In this document: positions 7,862 to 16,836 of the stretch, piece by piece | Numbering within the stretch: the stretch's first letter is position 1 | Layout: each line of letters opens with the position of its first letter | Assembly: GCA_900766745.1 (NCBI GenBank) | Contig: CAAFWR010000033.1 | Span: forward strand, 1-64,000 | From: Methanobacteriaceae archaeon | Lineage (GTDB): Archaea; Methanobacteriota; Methanobacteria; Methanobacteriales; Methanobacteriaceae | Length of the DNA stretch: 64,000 nucleotides | Reading direction: 5' to 3' | Made by a program: the position numbers and the translations under genes | The notes under the pieces: model-generated | What the model was told of the DNA's origin: nothing | Seen by the model: the letters and a program-made list of their open reading frames with translations, nothing else | Databases searched by the model: none

Positions 7862-8404
7862 TTATTTCTTATTGGACAATGCTTGAGTCCATAAATCAAA
7901 TTCTTTTATTTGGGGAGGGATTCCTTCACTTCCACAGGATGCTAAATAACCATTTTCTGAACTGTAATCTTCATCTGTTGTAATTGATGACCTGCAGAAA
8001 TCTACAAGTCCCTTGTTTCTGATTATTGTATCTCTTGGTTTAAATGTTGATGACCATATGTAGAAAACTTTAAAAACAGTATCAGGATGATATCCTCCAC
8101 CTAAATCGATAGACAGTAAATCACATTTATGAGTATTTTCAAAAACTTCTTTTATTTTCTCGTGAAGTCTTACATCACCAGGTATAAATGTTAAATTGTT
8201 GTAATTTTTTTCCAAATCTCCCATTGCAGTGACTGCTTCAGGGCTGTTGTCCATAGCTATTATTTTACAGTTTTCATGGTCCTTTAAAATCATTTCAGTA
8301 GTTTTTCCTACATGACATCCCAATTCAATAATTGTGTCATCGCACTTTATTGTGTCGAATAGCTGCTTTCGGTATTCCTTGATGTTATAGCTAATTTTTA
8401 TCAT
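7862..8404 (-). CDS. SAM-dependent methyltransferase-like protein
   Basis: 180 residues. IIELGCHVGKTTEMIL (about 25-40) is motif I for SAM binding and IIAMDNSPEAV (about 48-58) is the acidic motif II; LTFIPGDVR and LLSIDLGGG follow in the expected places. The C-terminal third (SSITTDEDYSSENGYLASCGSEG) is unusual and may hold the substrate site. The ATG overlaps the stop of pantoate kinase by four bases, so both are translated together. Substrate unknown; the linkage to coenzyme A synthesis may be accidental. A non-catalytic Rossmann protein is possible. Confidence 0.65.
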   Translation of the reverse strand: MIKISYNIKEYRKQLFDTIKCDDTIIELGCHVGKTTEMILKDHENCKIIAMDNSPEAVTAMGDLEKNYNNLTFIPGDVRLHEKIKEVFENTHKCDLLSIDLGGGYHPDTVFKVFYIWSSTFKPRDTIIRNKGLVDFCRSSITTDEDYSSENGYLASCGSEGIPPQIKEFDLWTQALSNKK

Positions 8405-9261
8405 AATATTCCTTCATTGTTAAGTTTATATATATCCATTCCTTCAATTTTTAAATTTTTAAGTGTTTTTTTATTTTCTGCAAATGCAAAGACAGTATTT
8501 CCAAGCATTGCCATAGACGATCCAAGTATATCTTCCTGATTGTTTAAGTATTCAACAAGGTTTTCCACTTCTTTATTCATCAATTTGATGTTTTTTGAGA
8601 AGTTGTATGATTGCTTTAAAAAGTTATTAAAAGACAACTCTTTTAGAAAGTTTTCTTTGGCTATTAGACCATTTTGACTTATTATAGTTTTATAGTTCTC
8701 ATCATGAATTATTGAAGATGTATTTATCTGACTAAACGTTTTACATCCTACATAATAATCGTATTGGTTTAAGGAGGTTATTTCTCCAATTCCCGGTGCT
8801 CCAGCTTTTGTTCTTAAAACTACTCCTTGCCCGAATTCTGCTATTACATCACCTAGCCCGGATCCAAGAGCTATTTCTGCTAAGTGGGCAATCTGGCCTG
8901 ATTTTTCAAGACTGTTTTCCAGATTAAGTATTTTATTTATTCCTATTGCAGTTCCAATTGCTGCTGCCGCTGATGTTCCAAATCCTGCCCCTATTGGCAG
9001 GGTTATCTTTTGAGTAATTTCAAAGGCATCATCTATATTCATAATATTCAAAACTTCTCGAACTATAGTTTCATTTCTTAAATCAGTGTTACCATTAATT
9101 TTAATAGAAGTTTCATTGTTACTTGTCTCTTTAATGGTGGTTGTGACTCCTTTACTTAAAAGAAAACCTCCACCGCATGATCCATTTTTCAATGGTTTTT
9201 CATGATTTTCTATATTGAAAAAACCTGTAATATGACCTGGAACAAAAACAGAAATACTCAT
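8401..9261 (-). CDS. Pantoate kinase (GHMP family, archaeal CoA pathway)
   Basis: Phosphorylates pantoate to 4-phosphopantoate, the archaeal route to coenzyme A together with phosphopantothenate synthetase. The GHMP signature LPIGAGFGTSAAAAIG (about 91-106) is the ATP-binding glycine-rich loop, and the N-terminus SVFVPGHITGFF and SCGGGFLLSKGV match archaeal pantoate kinase rather than homoserine or mevalonate kinase. The longest frame begins at GTG 9270 within an AAGTGAG ribosome site; ATG 9261 is preferred (286 residues). Overlaps the methyltransferase-like gene by four bases. First gene after a divergent promoter region shared with the PHP-domain gene. Confidence 0.87.
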   Translation of the reverse strand: MSISVFVPGHITGFFNIENHEKPLKNGSCGGGFLLSKGVTTTIKETSNNETSIKINGNTDLRNETIVREVLNIMNIDDAFEITQKITLPIGAGFGTSAAAAIGTAIGINKILNLENSLEKSGQIAHLAEIALGSGLGDVIAEFGQGVVLRTKAGAPGIGEITSLNQYDYYVGCKTFSQINTSSIIHDENYKTIISQNGLIAKENFLKELSFNNFLKQSYNFSKNIKLMNKEVENLVEYLNNQEDILGSSMAMLGNTVFAFAENKKTLKNLKIEGMDIYKLNNEGIL

Positions 9262-9303
9262 TAATCTCACTTAGTTAAATTTATATCATTAATAATAATA
9301 AAT

Positions 9304-9313
9304 CTTTATATAA
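9304..9313 (+). promoter_or_regulatory. TATA box upstream of the PHP-domain gene
   Basis: ctttatataa is a strong archaeal TATA element. Its centre is about 30 bases before the TTG start at 9339, so the transcript would have a very short leader or none. Confidence 0.5.
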
Positions 9314-9338
9314 CTAAAATAAAAAGGGGCAAATTAAC

Positions 9339-9995
9339 TTGAATAAACGAATTGATTTACATATGCATACATTATTTAGTGACGGTGAATTACTACCTTC
9401 AGAGCTTGCAAGAAGAGCGGTTAAACTAAATCATGAAGCAATAGCTATAACAGACCATATTGATGCTTCAAATGTAGACAACTTACCTCAAATCCAAAAA
9501 GCAGTAGATGATGTTAATGAAAACTGGGATATTGATGTTATTTTAGGAGCTGAAATTACTCACACACCAGTGGAATCAATAGACAAAATAGCTAAAAAAG
9601 CAAGAAAGCTTGGAGCAGAGTTGATTGTTGTTCATGGAGAAACATTAAACGAACCTGTTGTTGAAGGAACCAATTATGCTGCTGTAAATTCAAAGAACGT
9701 AGATATTCTTGCACATCCAGGATTATTGTCTAAAGAGGAAGCGGAAATAGCTCTTAAAAATGATGTTTATATAGAAATTACAGCTAGAAATGGGCATTCA
9801 CTCTCTAATGGCCATGTAGCTAACGTCTGTCGTGAGGTAGGAAATAAAATGATTATAAATACAGATACACACTCACCAGACAACATAATAACATTCGAAA
9901 GATCAAAGATTATAGGTCTTGGGGCTGGATTAAATGAAAGCGAAGTTGAAAAAGCTATCGTTGACAACCCACGTGAACTTATAGAGAGATTATAA
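9339..9995 (+). CDS. PHP-domain phosphoesterase (histidinol-phosphatase-like)
   Basis: 218 residues with the metal-binding motifs of the PHP superfamily: DLHMHTLFSDGEL (6-18), AITDHID (about 37-43), GAEITH, VVHGE (about 98-102), DILAHPG (about 123-129) and NTDTHSPD (about 174-181). Together these bind a trinuclear metal site and cleave phosphoester bonds. Members close to this one are often annotated as histidinol phosphatase-like, but the true substrate is not evident; no his genes are nearby. Start is TTG 9339, since the conserved RIDLHMHT needs it. One-base overlap (TAATG) with the following DUF2115-like gene suggests an operon. Confidence 0.85.
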   Translation: MNKRIDLHMHTLFSDGELLPSELARRAVKLNHEAIAITDHIDASNVDNLPQIQKAVDDVNENWDIDVILGAEITHTPVESIDKIAKKARKLGAELIVVHGETLNEPVVEGTNYAAVNSKNVDILAHPGLLSKEEAEIALKNDVYIEITARNGHSLSNGHVANVCREVGNKMIINTDTHSPDNIITFERSKIIGLGAGLNESEVEKAIVDNPRELIERL

Positions 9996-10459
9996 TGAGA
10001 GCCAGTCAACTTTTAGATGATATCCGAGATAATTTAAAGGATTTTGACATTGAATATGTGAGAAATAAGGTTACTGACGATAGATATAAAGATCCATTAA
10101 CCAAAAAGCTAGCAAAACATAATTCTGAAGCATATGACGAGATTTTTGAAATAGAGCTATCTGATGATTTTACCATTTCAGATGAAGATATAAATAATCT
10201 TGAAAAGGATATTGACTATTATTTTGAAAAATATAACCCTCATGATGAGGAAAATCAGAAATTAACAAAATATATCTGTCTGTATCTGGCTTTCATTAAT
10301 AAAAAACCTCTCCATCCGTTTGGAAATTCTCCAGCAGACGACGTTTATGAAAAAAACAATGAATATTATTGTAAAGGAAGATCCCGTTATATTAAAGAGA
10401 AAAATTCATTATGCAAATACTGCTGTACAAAAGTAGCTCCTTTTAACCATCTATTTTAG
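9995..10459 (+). CDS. DUF2115 / UPF0305-like protein
   Basis: 154 residues. The C-terminal half KKPLHPFGNSP followed by YYCKGRSRYIKEKNSLCKYC resembles the UPF0305/DUF2115 family of methanogens, which has an HPxG element and a C-terminal cysteine group (here C129, C142, C145, C146 approximately). The cysteines suggest metal binding; no reaction is known. Starts at an ATG overlapping the stop of the PHP gene by one base. Converges with the YkgJ-like gene on the other strand, overlapping by 17 bases. Family match made by eye, so moderate confidence. Confidence 0.65.
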   Translation: MRASQLLDDIRDNLKDFDIEYVRNKVTDDRYKDPLTKKLAKHNSEAYDEIFEIELSDDFTISDEDINNLEKDIDYYFEKYNPHDEENQKLTKYICLYLAFINKKPLHPFGNSPADDVYEKNNEYYCKGRSRYIKEKNSLCKYCCTKVAPFNHLF

Positions 10460-10955
10460 ATATAATCGGAAATCTATCATCATAAGGTTTAACGATAAAA
10501 GGGTATTTAGAGGAATATCTTCTAATATCTTCTTTGATCTCTTCTACAAGTTTTTTAATGTCTTCAGATGGTGTTTCGCCAAGTTCCGGACATATGGTTT
10601 CAAAGGCAACTACCACGTCATTGTCTTTATCCATAACTCTTAAAGGCCATATCTTACATTCCAGAGGTTTATCCTCATCATTTAAAGTACATCCATGATT
10701 CTCATCTAAAAAGATACATGAAGCTGTTTCATCTTGATTATCACTTACGTATTGGTCTTCTAATTTCATTTTATAGTAGAAGTCATCATCAGTGCAGATT
10801 TTTTCGAAATACTTTTCTTTTGTTTTATCATTAGCTATAATCCTTTCATAAGATTCTTTTGGAAAAGCTGGTAACTCCCATAAACTATCCCTTACAAAAA
10901 CACAGCAGAACTTACAGTTTTTGCATGCATCTTTTGAAAGTACTTTTGAAATCAT
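10443..10955 (-). CDS. YkgJ-family cysteine cluster protein
   Basis: About 170 residues. DACKNCKFCCVFV (about 9-21) and later SCIFLDENHGC and PLECKIWPLRV give the CxxCxxCC ... C ... C ... C arrangement of the YkgJ/UPF0153 zinc or iron-sulfur cluster family. Function is unknown; members often sit beside translation or modification genes. The longest frame starts at 10985, but AGGTGA followed by ATG 10955 gives the sensible start, one base after the upstream DUF2156 gene stops, so both probably form one operon. Confidence 0.75.
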   Translation of the reverse strand: MISKVLSKDACKNCKFCCVFVRDSLWELPAFPKESYERIIANDKTKEKYFEKICTDDDFYYKMKLEDQYVSDNQDETASCIFLDENHGCTLNDEDKPLECKIWPLRVMDKDNDVVVAFETICPELGETPSEDIKKLVEEIKEDIRRYSSKYPFIVKPYDDRFPIISKIDG

Positions 10956-10956
10956 C

Positions 10957-11796
10957 TTATTCACCTTTTGCAATATACTTTTCAAGTAATATGTCTGGCC
11001 TATATGTTAACTTAGCTTGTCTTAAACCTTCAATACCAAGATCCTGTTCCCTGTTGATATATTTATAGTTCGACCATTGGTTTTTAACAAATTCCTGATT
11101 TATCACATTATAAACGCCATCATATTCACGATTTCCACGTTCGCAGTGAATTAAAACTGTGTCATCTGTAAGCTCCTCACCTGTAGAAACACCTGCAATC
11201 TCTCCATTTACACGTATGATACATCCTTTTATTCCTAACTTAAAAAAATTATTGAACATTTCTTCCATAGCTGTCATTTCATTTGGATTTTCTATTTGGT
11301 TTATTGTGAAGTCTTCTACTTCTTTAATATTGTCTTTTGTAATATCCTCATATGTATAATCATAATTGTTTTTAAACTTCTTAATCCAACGACGTTTATT
11401 TCTAAGTTTAGGTCCATTTAAATTAATTAATTTATCTGATCTATAAATATAATCATAGGAATTTCTATCTTCTCTAAATGAAAAATCCAAATTATCTAGA
11501 GATTTCCTAAAGTCATTGAGAACAGGCTTAAAAATCAGATTGCCATCATTTTCATTTTTAAGTAATTCAATTATTTTAGACACATCACCTACACCATAAG
11601 GATTGTGGTAAAACCTTTCAGGACTATTTCCACGAATACACAAAAAGCCATCAATGATAGAGTATTCGTAATTATAATAATGTCTCCACATAAACAGGTT
11701 AGAGAAATTCTTCTCTGAATTATTATTATCTATCTGATTAAAATATTTATCAAAAATAGCTTTATCAGACAGTTCTATAGGTTTAAATCGATTCAT
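10957..11796 (-). CDS. DUF2156 (GNAT-like) protein
   Basis: 279 residues. The opening MNRFKPIELSDKAIFDKYF, NLFMWRHYYNYEYSIIDGFL and IRGNSPERFY are typical of the DUF2156 family, related to the aminoacyl transferase domain of lysyl-phosphatidylglycerol synthase and built from two GNAT folds. The C-terminal CIIRVNGEIAGVSTGEEL matches the substrate-binding GNAT half. Stand-alone members have no proven activity; addition of an amino acid to lipid or peptide is a plausible guess. Followed by the YkgJ-like gene with one base between them. Confidence 0.75.
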   Translation of the reverse strand: MNRFKPIELSDKAIFDKYFNQIDNNNSEKNFSNLFMWRHYYNYEYSIIDGFLCIRGNSPERFYHNPYGVGDVSKIIELLKNENDGNLIFKPVLNDFRKSLDNLDFSFREDRNSYDYIYRSDKLINLNGPKLRNKRRWIKKFKNNYDYTYEDITKDNIKEVEDFTINQIENPNEMTAMEEMFNNFFKLGIKGCIIRVNGEIAGVSTGEELTDDTVLIHCERGNREYDGVYNVINQEFVKNQWSNYKYINREQDLGIEGLRQAKLTYRPDILLEKYIAKGE

Positions 11797-11837
11797 ATAA
11801 ATTCTCTTAAAAAAAGGTAAAAATAAAAATAAATAAT

Positions 11838-12503
11838 TTAACTTAAAACATTGTAAACAAGAATTAAATCTTTTCCTAGCATATAATTGTCTTTCAATTC
11901 AAGTTTAACAGCTTCAGACATTTCATCAAAGCCCTCTCCACCAAATAAGGATTTGGCATCTACTCCTCCAACAACCATTGGAGCAACAGCCACCCTTATT
12001 TCATCAATGAGGCCCTCTTTAATCATAGCAAAGTTTAAAGTAGATCCACCTTCAAGCATTAAAGTTCTAATATTTTTATCACCAAGATAAGTAAGTAATG
12101 CTTTTAAATCAACCTTATCTTTACCGCTGAAGAAGATATCGGCTCTTTTTTTAAGTTCCTGATATCTATCACTTACAATAAAATCACTTTTATAGTCATT
12201 AGCTACTGCAATAATTGTATCTGCATCTTTATTAGTTACTTTTGCAGCAATTGGAGTTCTAGCTTTACTATCTACAATTACACGAACAGGATTGTCACTC
12301 AATTCAGCCTCAATTTTATGAGCAGTAAGTTTTGGATTATCTGCAATTACAGTTCCAATACCAACCATAATAGCATCAACCTCTTTTCTAAGTTCATGTA
12401 CACGAATAATGTCTTCAGGGCATGAAATTTCAGAACTTCCAGTTTTAGTAGCTATTTTACCATCTAAAGTCATAGCAGCATTTAATATTACATATGGTTT
12501 CAT
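11838..12503 (-). CDS. arfC: 2,5-diamino-6-ribosylamino-4(3H)-pyrimidinone 5'-phosphate reductase
   Basis: Reduces the ribosylamino pyrimidine in archaeal riboflavin and F420 synthesis, using NAD(P)H. 221 residues with RibD C-terminal-type features: YVILNAAMTLDGKIAT (4-19), HELRKEVDAIMVGIGTVIADNP (split as HELR and IMVGIGTV, about 36-57), and TLMLEGGSTLNF (about 142-153). No deaminase domain, as expected for the archaeal enzyme. ATG 12503 follows AGGTGATGAAAA. It is transcribed alone. Its product also feeds 5-amino-6-ribitylaminouracil, the substrate of CofH encoded elsewhere in the window. Confidence 0.92.
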   Translation of the reverse strand: MKPYVILNAAMTLDGKIATKTGSSEISCPEDIIRVHELRKEVDAIMVGIGTVIADNPKLTAHKIEAELSDNPVRVIVDSKARTPIAAKVTNKDADTIIAVANDYKSDFIVSDRYQELKKRADIFFSGKDKVDLKALLTYLGDKNIRTLMLEGGSTLNFAMIKEGLIDEIRVAVAPMVVGGVDAKSLFGGEGFDEMSEAVKLELKDNYMLGKDLILVYNVLS

Positions 12504-12559
12504 TTTTCATCACCTACTTAAATAATTACAATTCTACTATATAAATGTATCAGTAATTA

Positions 12560-13324
12560 TTAAGGAATATTGAAAACCTTTTTTGCATTTTTAGTAGTTA
12601 TACTATCAACAGTATCTACATCCAATTCTTTTATTTCAGCTATTTTTTGAACTGCCATAGACACATTAGCCGGCTCATTCCTTTCCTCTTTTGTCATTGC
12701 TAAATAAGGACTGTCAGTTTCAGTTAAGATATAATCAAGAGGAATGTCCTTAATAAGGTCTTGATGTCTTGGAGAATAGCAAAGCATGGTAGAAAAACTC
12801 ATATAATAGTTATCTTTTTCCATAATACGACGAGCAGTCTTCATACTTCCACTAAAGCAGTGAAAAATACAGTAAGGAATATCTTCATAATCTTCTAAAA
12901 GATTAAAAGCTTTTTTCTCACTGTCACGAACATGCATCTGCAAAGGAACTTTATAATCGTTGGATATGTCAATGAAACTTTTAAAAATCTCCCTTTGCCT
13001 TTCTCTAAGCGCTTTATCTTTTACATAAAAATAATCCGTTCCAACTTCTCCAACTGCAACAATATTATCAATATTATTAATCAAATGTTCCTGAGCTTCT
13101 TTTAACTCCTCATCAGTACAGTCCTGTGATGTAACTGGATGAAAGCCAAAAGTAGGATATAGAAAACCCTCATATTTTTTAGATAATTCTAAAACATTAC
13201 TGTTCTCTTTAATATTGGTTCCAGAAACAATAACGGCATCTAATTTATCTTCCGCACGTTTCATAACTATATCTCTATCATTATCATAATCTTCAAAATT
13301 AATATGGCAATGTGTATCAATCAT
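12560..13324 (-). CDS. TatD-family metal-dependent hydrolase
   Basis: 254 residues of the amidohydrolase TIM-barrel superfamily. MIDTHCHINFEDY holds the first metal-binding HxH; VGEVGTDYF, PLQMHVRDSE, IFHCFSG and LTETDSPYLA supply the remaining metal and catalytic residues in order. TatD proteins are DNases or deaminases of damaged or nicked DNA and RNA. AAGGTGG precedes ATG 13324. It lies downstream of uppS with a 30-base gap, so may be cotranscribed with it and mtxX. Confidence 0.92.
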   Translation of the reverse strand: MIDTHCHINFEDYDNDRDIVMKRAEDKLDAVIVSGTNIKENSNVLELSKKYEGFLYPTFGFHPVTSQDCTDEELKEAQEHLINNIDNIVAVGEVGTDYFYVKDKALRERQREIFKSFIDISNDYKVPLQMHVRDSEKKAFNLLEDYEDIPYCIFHCFSGSMKTARRIMEKDNYYMSFSTMLCYSPRHQDLIKDIPLDYILTETDSPYLAMTKEERNEPANVSMAVQKIAEIKELDVDTVDSITTKNAKKVFNIP

Positions 13325-13354
13325 ACTAAAACCACCTTAAAAAATAGCTATTAC

Positions 13355-14119
13355 CTAAACACCAAATCTACGTTCTCTTTGTTGGTAAGATCTAATAGCT
13401 CTTAAGAAATCAACTTTTCTAAGTTCAGGCCATAAACTATCACAGAAATAGAGCTCTGAGTAAGAAGACTGCCATAGTAGAAATCCGCTTAAACGTTCTT
13501 CCCCACTGGTTCTTATAATAAGGTTAGGATCATCTAACCCTGCAGTGTATAAATTTTTACTTATATCCTCTTCTGTAATATCTTCAGGATTAATAGTTCC
13601 ATTTTTAACATCCTCTGCTATTTTTTGAACAGAATCTACTATTTCCTGTCTTCCATCATATCCAATAGCTATGTTCAGCTGTCTTTTTGAATAATGTTCT
13701 GTTGCTTTTTCTGCCTCTTCAATAGCTTCAAGAACGTCTTGCGGCAATAAATCAAGTTTTCCTACAACTTTAACCTTTACTTCATTCTTATGAATCTTTT
13801 CATGGTTTACAAGACGTTTAAAGTTAATTAAAAAAAGGTTCATTAACCCTTCAACTTCTTTTTTTGGCCTGTTGAAGTTTTCTGTGGAAAATGCATAAAC
13901 AGTTACTATTTTAATTCCTAATTCTATTGTCCAGTCTAGAACTCTTTCTAAGGTATCCACACCCATCTCATGACCTTTAATCACATCAATATTTCCCTGA
14001 ATTCTGGAATATCTCCTGTTGCCGTCCATAATAATAGCTACGTGCTTAGGCATTTTATCTTTATCTAACTTTCTGTAGATATTCCATTCATAGAATTTAT
14101 AAAGTAAATTTTCATCCAT
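13355..14119 (-). CDS. uppS: Polyprenyl diphosphate synthase (cis-prenyltransferase, UppS)
   Basis: Makes the long cis-polyprenyl diphosphate lipid carrier for pseudomurein and glycan assembly. 254 residues. [14 protein letters not shown] (about 26-39) carries the catalytic Asp and Gly-Asn-Arg that bind the diphosphate; [14 protein letters not shown] (about 76-89) and [18 protein letters not shown] (about 199-216) are the other signature motifs. AAGGTAA precedes ATG 14119, five bases after mtxX stops. Together with the MraY-like and Mur-ligase-like genes of this window it supports a pseudomurein cell wall. Product chain length cannot be read from sequence. Confidence 0.95.
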   Translation of the reverse strand: MDENLLYKFYEWNIYRKLDKDKMPKHVAIIMDGNRRYSRIQGNIDVIKGHEMGVDTLERVLDWTIELGIKIVTVYAFSTENFNRPKKEVEGLMNLFLINFKRLVNHEKIHKNEVKVKVVGKLDLLPQDVLEAIEEAEKATEHYSKRQLNIAIGYDGRQEIVDSVQKIAEDVKNGTINPEDITEEDISKNLYTAGLDDPNLIIRTSGEERLSGFLLWQSSYSELYFCDSLWPELRKVDFLRAIRSYQQRERRFGV

Positions 14120-14124
14120 TATAA

Positions 14125-14841
14125 TTACCTTTTTGCTAACTTATATGCTAATTCAATTGCGCGCACATATCCTTCTTTACTTTGTTCTCTGCTTGTATCG
14201 ATGTATATATCAGATAATCCGAATGTTACAGCCCCGTAACTTGGCCATGAATTTATTAAAACAAGACTTCTAAATAGCACATTGCCAAATATTCCATCTG
14301 GAGCTATTATAACATTACATTTATCTTCAATAGCTTTTTCTATTAAAATATAATAATTTTTAACATTGAAAGATGTCTTTTCTTTAATTAGACTAGTGAG
14401 CTTTTCACTTTCGTCAATCGATTCACTAATTCTTTTACTTCTTCCATAATCTCCTTTTCTACCATCTGCCAATACTGCAATTTTCGGTTTTATCTTCTGT
14501 TTTTCTAGAAAGTTACCACATTCAATAGCTATTTTAAGCTTATTTTCTATAGTATTTCCTTCATCAATACCAACTGGAGTTAATAAGAATTCATCATCAT
14601 TGTCTATTATGTATGTTGCTCTAAAGATGAACTTATCATTAAACCTTGATTTTAGATTTTTCATAACTTTAGATGCTGGTAGTGATCCTCTTATTACCGC
14701 ATCAATTTCAGGGTTTAAAATTGAATCAATCAGCTCTGCATCATCGTATATAAGTTTAAAATCTATATCATTATCATCAAAAGTATCAATAGCATTTAAA
14801 ATATTTTTATTATCTCCAATACCAATAGCTATTGTGGTCAT
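14125..14841 (-). CDS. mtxX: Methanogenesis marker protein 4 (MtxX)
   Basis: 238 residues, found in methanogens and distantly related to phosphate acetyl/butyryl transferases. Features include [14 protein letters not shown] at the start, [10 protein letters not shown] (about 49-58), [11 protein letters not shown] and [17 protein letters not shown] (about 179-195), which match the MtxX family. It has been proposed to assist corrinoid-dependent methyl transfer, but the reaction is not established. Its start has no ribosome site, suggesting a leaderless transcript. Lies five bases upstream of uppS, with TatD further on. Confidence 0.85.
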   Translation of the reverse strand: MTTIAIGIGDNKNILNAIDTFDDNDIDFKLIYDDAELIDSILNPEIDAVIRGSLPASKVMKNLKSRFNDKFIFRATYIIDNDDEFLLTPVGIDEGNTIENKLKIAIECGNFLEKQKIKPKIAVLADGRKGDYGRSKRISESIDESEKLTSLIKEKTSFNVKNYYILIEKAIEDKCNVIIAPDGIFGNVLFRSLVLINSWPSYGAVTFGLSDIYIDTSREQSKEGYVRAIELAYKLAKR

Positions 14842-14911
14842 TAGTAATGAATTTGTGTTAAATAATTAATATATCTAACTATATTTTTTTTAAAAAAAAA
14901 GAATGAAAATT

Positions 14912-16177
14912 CTAGAATAATCCAGAATCTTCAAGTGCTTGTTCGAATTTATTAGCTGCTTTATCAAATAACTCTTTAATAAGAATTGAAATTATAAGAG
15001 TAGCTATTAAAATACCTATTAATATGTATATAGCAGGCATTACATTAGGCCAATACATTCCAAGCAATGCATTTCTAAGTAACTCAATTCCGTAAGTCAT
15101 TGGTAAATATGGACTTATTGACTGTAGGAATGAATTCATTACATAAACTGGATAAATTCCATTTGTAGATGAAATCTGGAACACCAGCAATATAATAGCT
15201 ATTGCTTTTCCTCCATTTCCGAATATGGAAACTAGTGAATAAATCAATGTCATAAAGACCAATGTAATCAGGTAGGTAAATAATATAAACATTCCTGGAT
15301 TTTCCATCTGAATTCCAAGAATAAATGAACCGATTAAGGTTACAGTTGATTGCAATAAACCAATTAGGATAAACAATCCCATTCTACCGAAGTATAATTC
15401 TAATGGATTGTATATGGATTGGCCTAGATATCTGGTTTTAATAAGAGCAACTGAAATTATGCAACCTACCCATATTGAAAGAACTATGTAAAACGGTGAT
15501 ACTTCAGATCCATAATTGTCTACTGGGTCTATCTCTTGACGGTCCAAATCAACTGGAGAATAGAAATAATCTTCCACACCAGTTTCATTTACCATTGATA
15601 GTTGTGCTAATGGTTGCTGATGTGTTAGTTGTCCTAATTGTGCTAGCTGTTTAAATGCAACTGAATCAACGGTTTTTACTATTTCATTGTTAATTTCCTT
15701 TTGTATTTCATTAGCTGCATTATTACTCATTCTTGATGCAACTGGATTTGTTTTTTCATTGATTAAATATGTTAAATTTGTTTTAGTAGGATTTTGAGAG
15801 TCTACTGAAAGAATATCCTGAGTAAAGTTTTCAGGAATTATAATTGCTGCAAAATACGATCCGTCTTCCACTCCCTGCCGTGCTTTATCCTCACTTACAA
15901 ACTTCCAGTCAAAGTCATCATTATCTTTAAGCTCATCTACTACATTACTACCGAAGTTTAGGGACTTTCCATCATATGTTGCATTTACATCATTATTGAC
16001 AACAGCAAACTCCAAATTGTCTGTATTTTCATAAGGATCCCAACACGCATCTACATTTAAAAGTGCATATAATGAGGGCAGAATAATAATTGCAGCTATT
16101 GTAATAATAACTGCAGGATTTTTAATTAATGATTTTAAATCTTTTTTCATAATATGTGTAACTTTACCAATATCCAT
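14912..16177 (-). CDS. YhgE/Pip-like ABC-2 type membrane protein
   Basis: 421 residues. An N-terminal membrane segment (IKNPAVIITIAAIIILPSL, about 17-35) is followed by an extracellular domain of about 190 residues with LEFAVVNNDVNATYDGK and YFAAIIIPENFTQ, typical of the Pip/YhgE and ABC-2 permease families, and then five or six membrane helices at the C-terminus (from about 228). Such proteins export drugs or envelope components or anchor surface complexes. No ABC ATPase gene is adjacent. It lies 11 bases downstream of a TetR-type regulator, so its expression is probably controlled by that repressor. Substrate unknown. Confidence 0.78.
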   Translation of the reverse strand: MDIGKVTHIMKKDLKSLIKNPAVIITIAAIIILPSLYALLNVDACWDPYENTDNLEFAVVNNDVNATYDGKSLNFGSNVVDELKDNDDFDWKFVSEDKARQGVEDGSYFAAIIIPENFTQDILSVDSQNPTKTNLTYLINEKTNPVASRMSNNAANEIQKEINNEIVKTVDSVAFKQLAQLGQLTHQQPLAQLSMVNETGVEDYFYSPVDLDRQEIDPVDNYGSEVSPFYIVLSIWVGCIISVALIKTRYLGQSIYNPLELYFGRMGLFILIGLLQSTVTLIGSFILGIQMENPGMFILFTYLITLVFMTLIYSLVSIFGNGGKAIAIILLVFQISSTNGIYPVYVMNSFLQSISPYLPMTYGIELLRNALLGMYWPNVMPAIYILIGILIATLIISILIKELFDKAANKFEQALEDSGLF

Positions 16178-16188
16178 GTTATAATCAC

Positions 16189-16782
16189 CTAATTAATTTT
16201 GTCTATACCTCTGAAGAAAATATCAAGAAAACTATCTAACTTTTCATCAATGTCAATGATTTCCTCTTCACCATAAATTCTTCCAAGAATAATTGACTGA
16301 AAAATAACACTATATACATTAAAAGCAGCTACTTTTGTATTAATTTCTCTTATTTTATTGTTTTTAATTGCATTTTCAAAGATTTCCACTAGATTTTTAA
16401 GTATTTTTTCTGAAACTATTTCGATTATCTGGTTATCCTCTTTTGAAAATACATCTTCCATAGCAACTTTTATTATTATCAGGTTACTTTTAAAGAAATT
16501 TAAGATTTCCAATCCCATTTCCTTTAATAATTCTCTAAACGTTTTATCATTATCATATCGAAAGATATTATTAATTTCTTCTAAAACATAGTCCATATAA
16601 TACTGCTTAGTTACCCTTAAAAGATTATCTTTAGATTTAAACCTTCTAAATATGGTAACTTCGCTTAAACCTGCATTCTCAGCTATTTTTCGAGAAGTAG
16701 TGGGAGCTAAACCATTTTCATATAATGTCTTTAGTGTAGCTTCAATTATTCTCTTTTCAGTTTTATCATAACTGGAATTCAT
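16189..16782 (-). CDS. TetR-family transcriptional regulator
   Basis: 197 residues. The N-terminal helix-turn-helix spans about residues 8-55: RIIEATLKTLYENG, TTSRKIAENAGLSEVTIFRRF and KDNLLRVT are the canonical TetR sequence. The helical C-terminal ligand-binding part is unique. The start ATG at 16782 lies at the edge of an imperfect 24-bp palindrome (16784-16807) between TATA box and gene, so autorepression is likely. The gene is followed after 11 bases by a membrane export protein, the likely regulated partner. Inducer unknown. No ribosome site is seen, so the message may be leaderless. Confidence 0.92.
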   Translation of the reverse strand: MNSSYDKTEKRIIEATLKTLYENGLAPTTSRKIAENAGLSEVTIFRRFKSKDNLLRVTKQYYMDYVLEEINNIFRYDNDKTFRELLKEMGLEILNFFKSNLIIIKVAMEDVFSKEDNQIIEIVSEKILKNLVEIFENAIKNNKIREINTKVAAFNVYSVIFQSIILGRIYGEEEIIDIDEKLDSFLDIFFRGIDKIN

Positions 16783-16783
16783 A

Positions 16784-16807
16784 ATGTAAGTAAGTACTTA
16801 CATACAT
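16784..16807. promoter_or_regulatory. Palindromic operator of the TetR-type regulator
   Basis: 24-bp palindrome with a perfect central 12 bp (gtaagtacttac, 16790-16801) and one mismatched pair before outer arms atgta/tacat. It adjoins the minus-strand TATA box (catataaag on plus, 16805-16813) and reaches almost to the start codon, covering the expected transcription start. A repressor bound here would block initiation. Confidence 0.65.
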
Positions 16808-16836
16808 ATAAAGTTTTTGAAAAAAAAATGAAGAAA

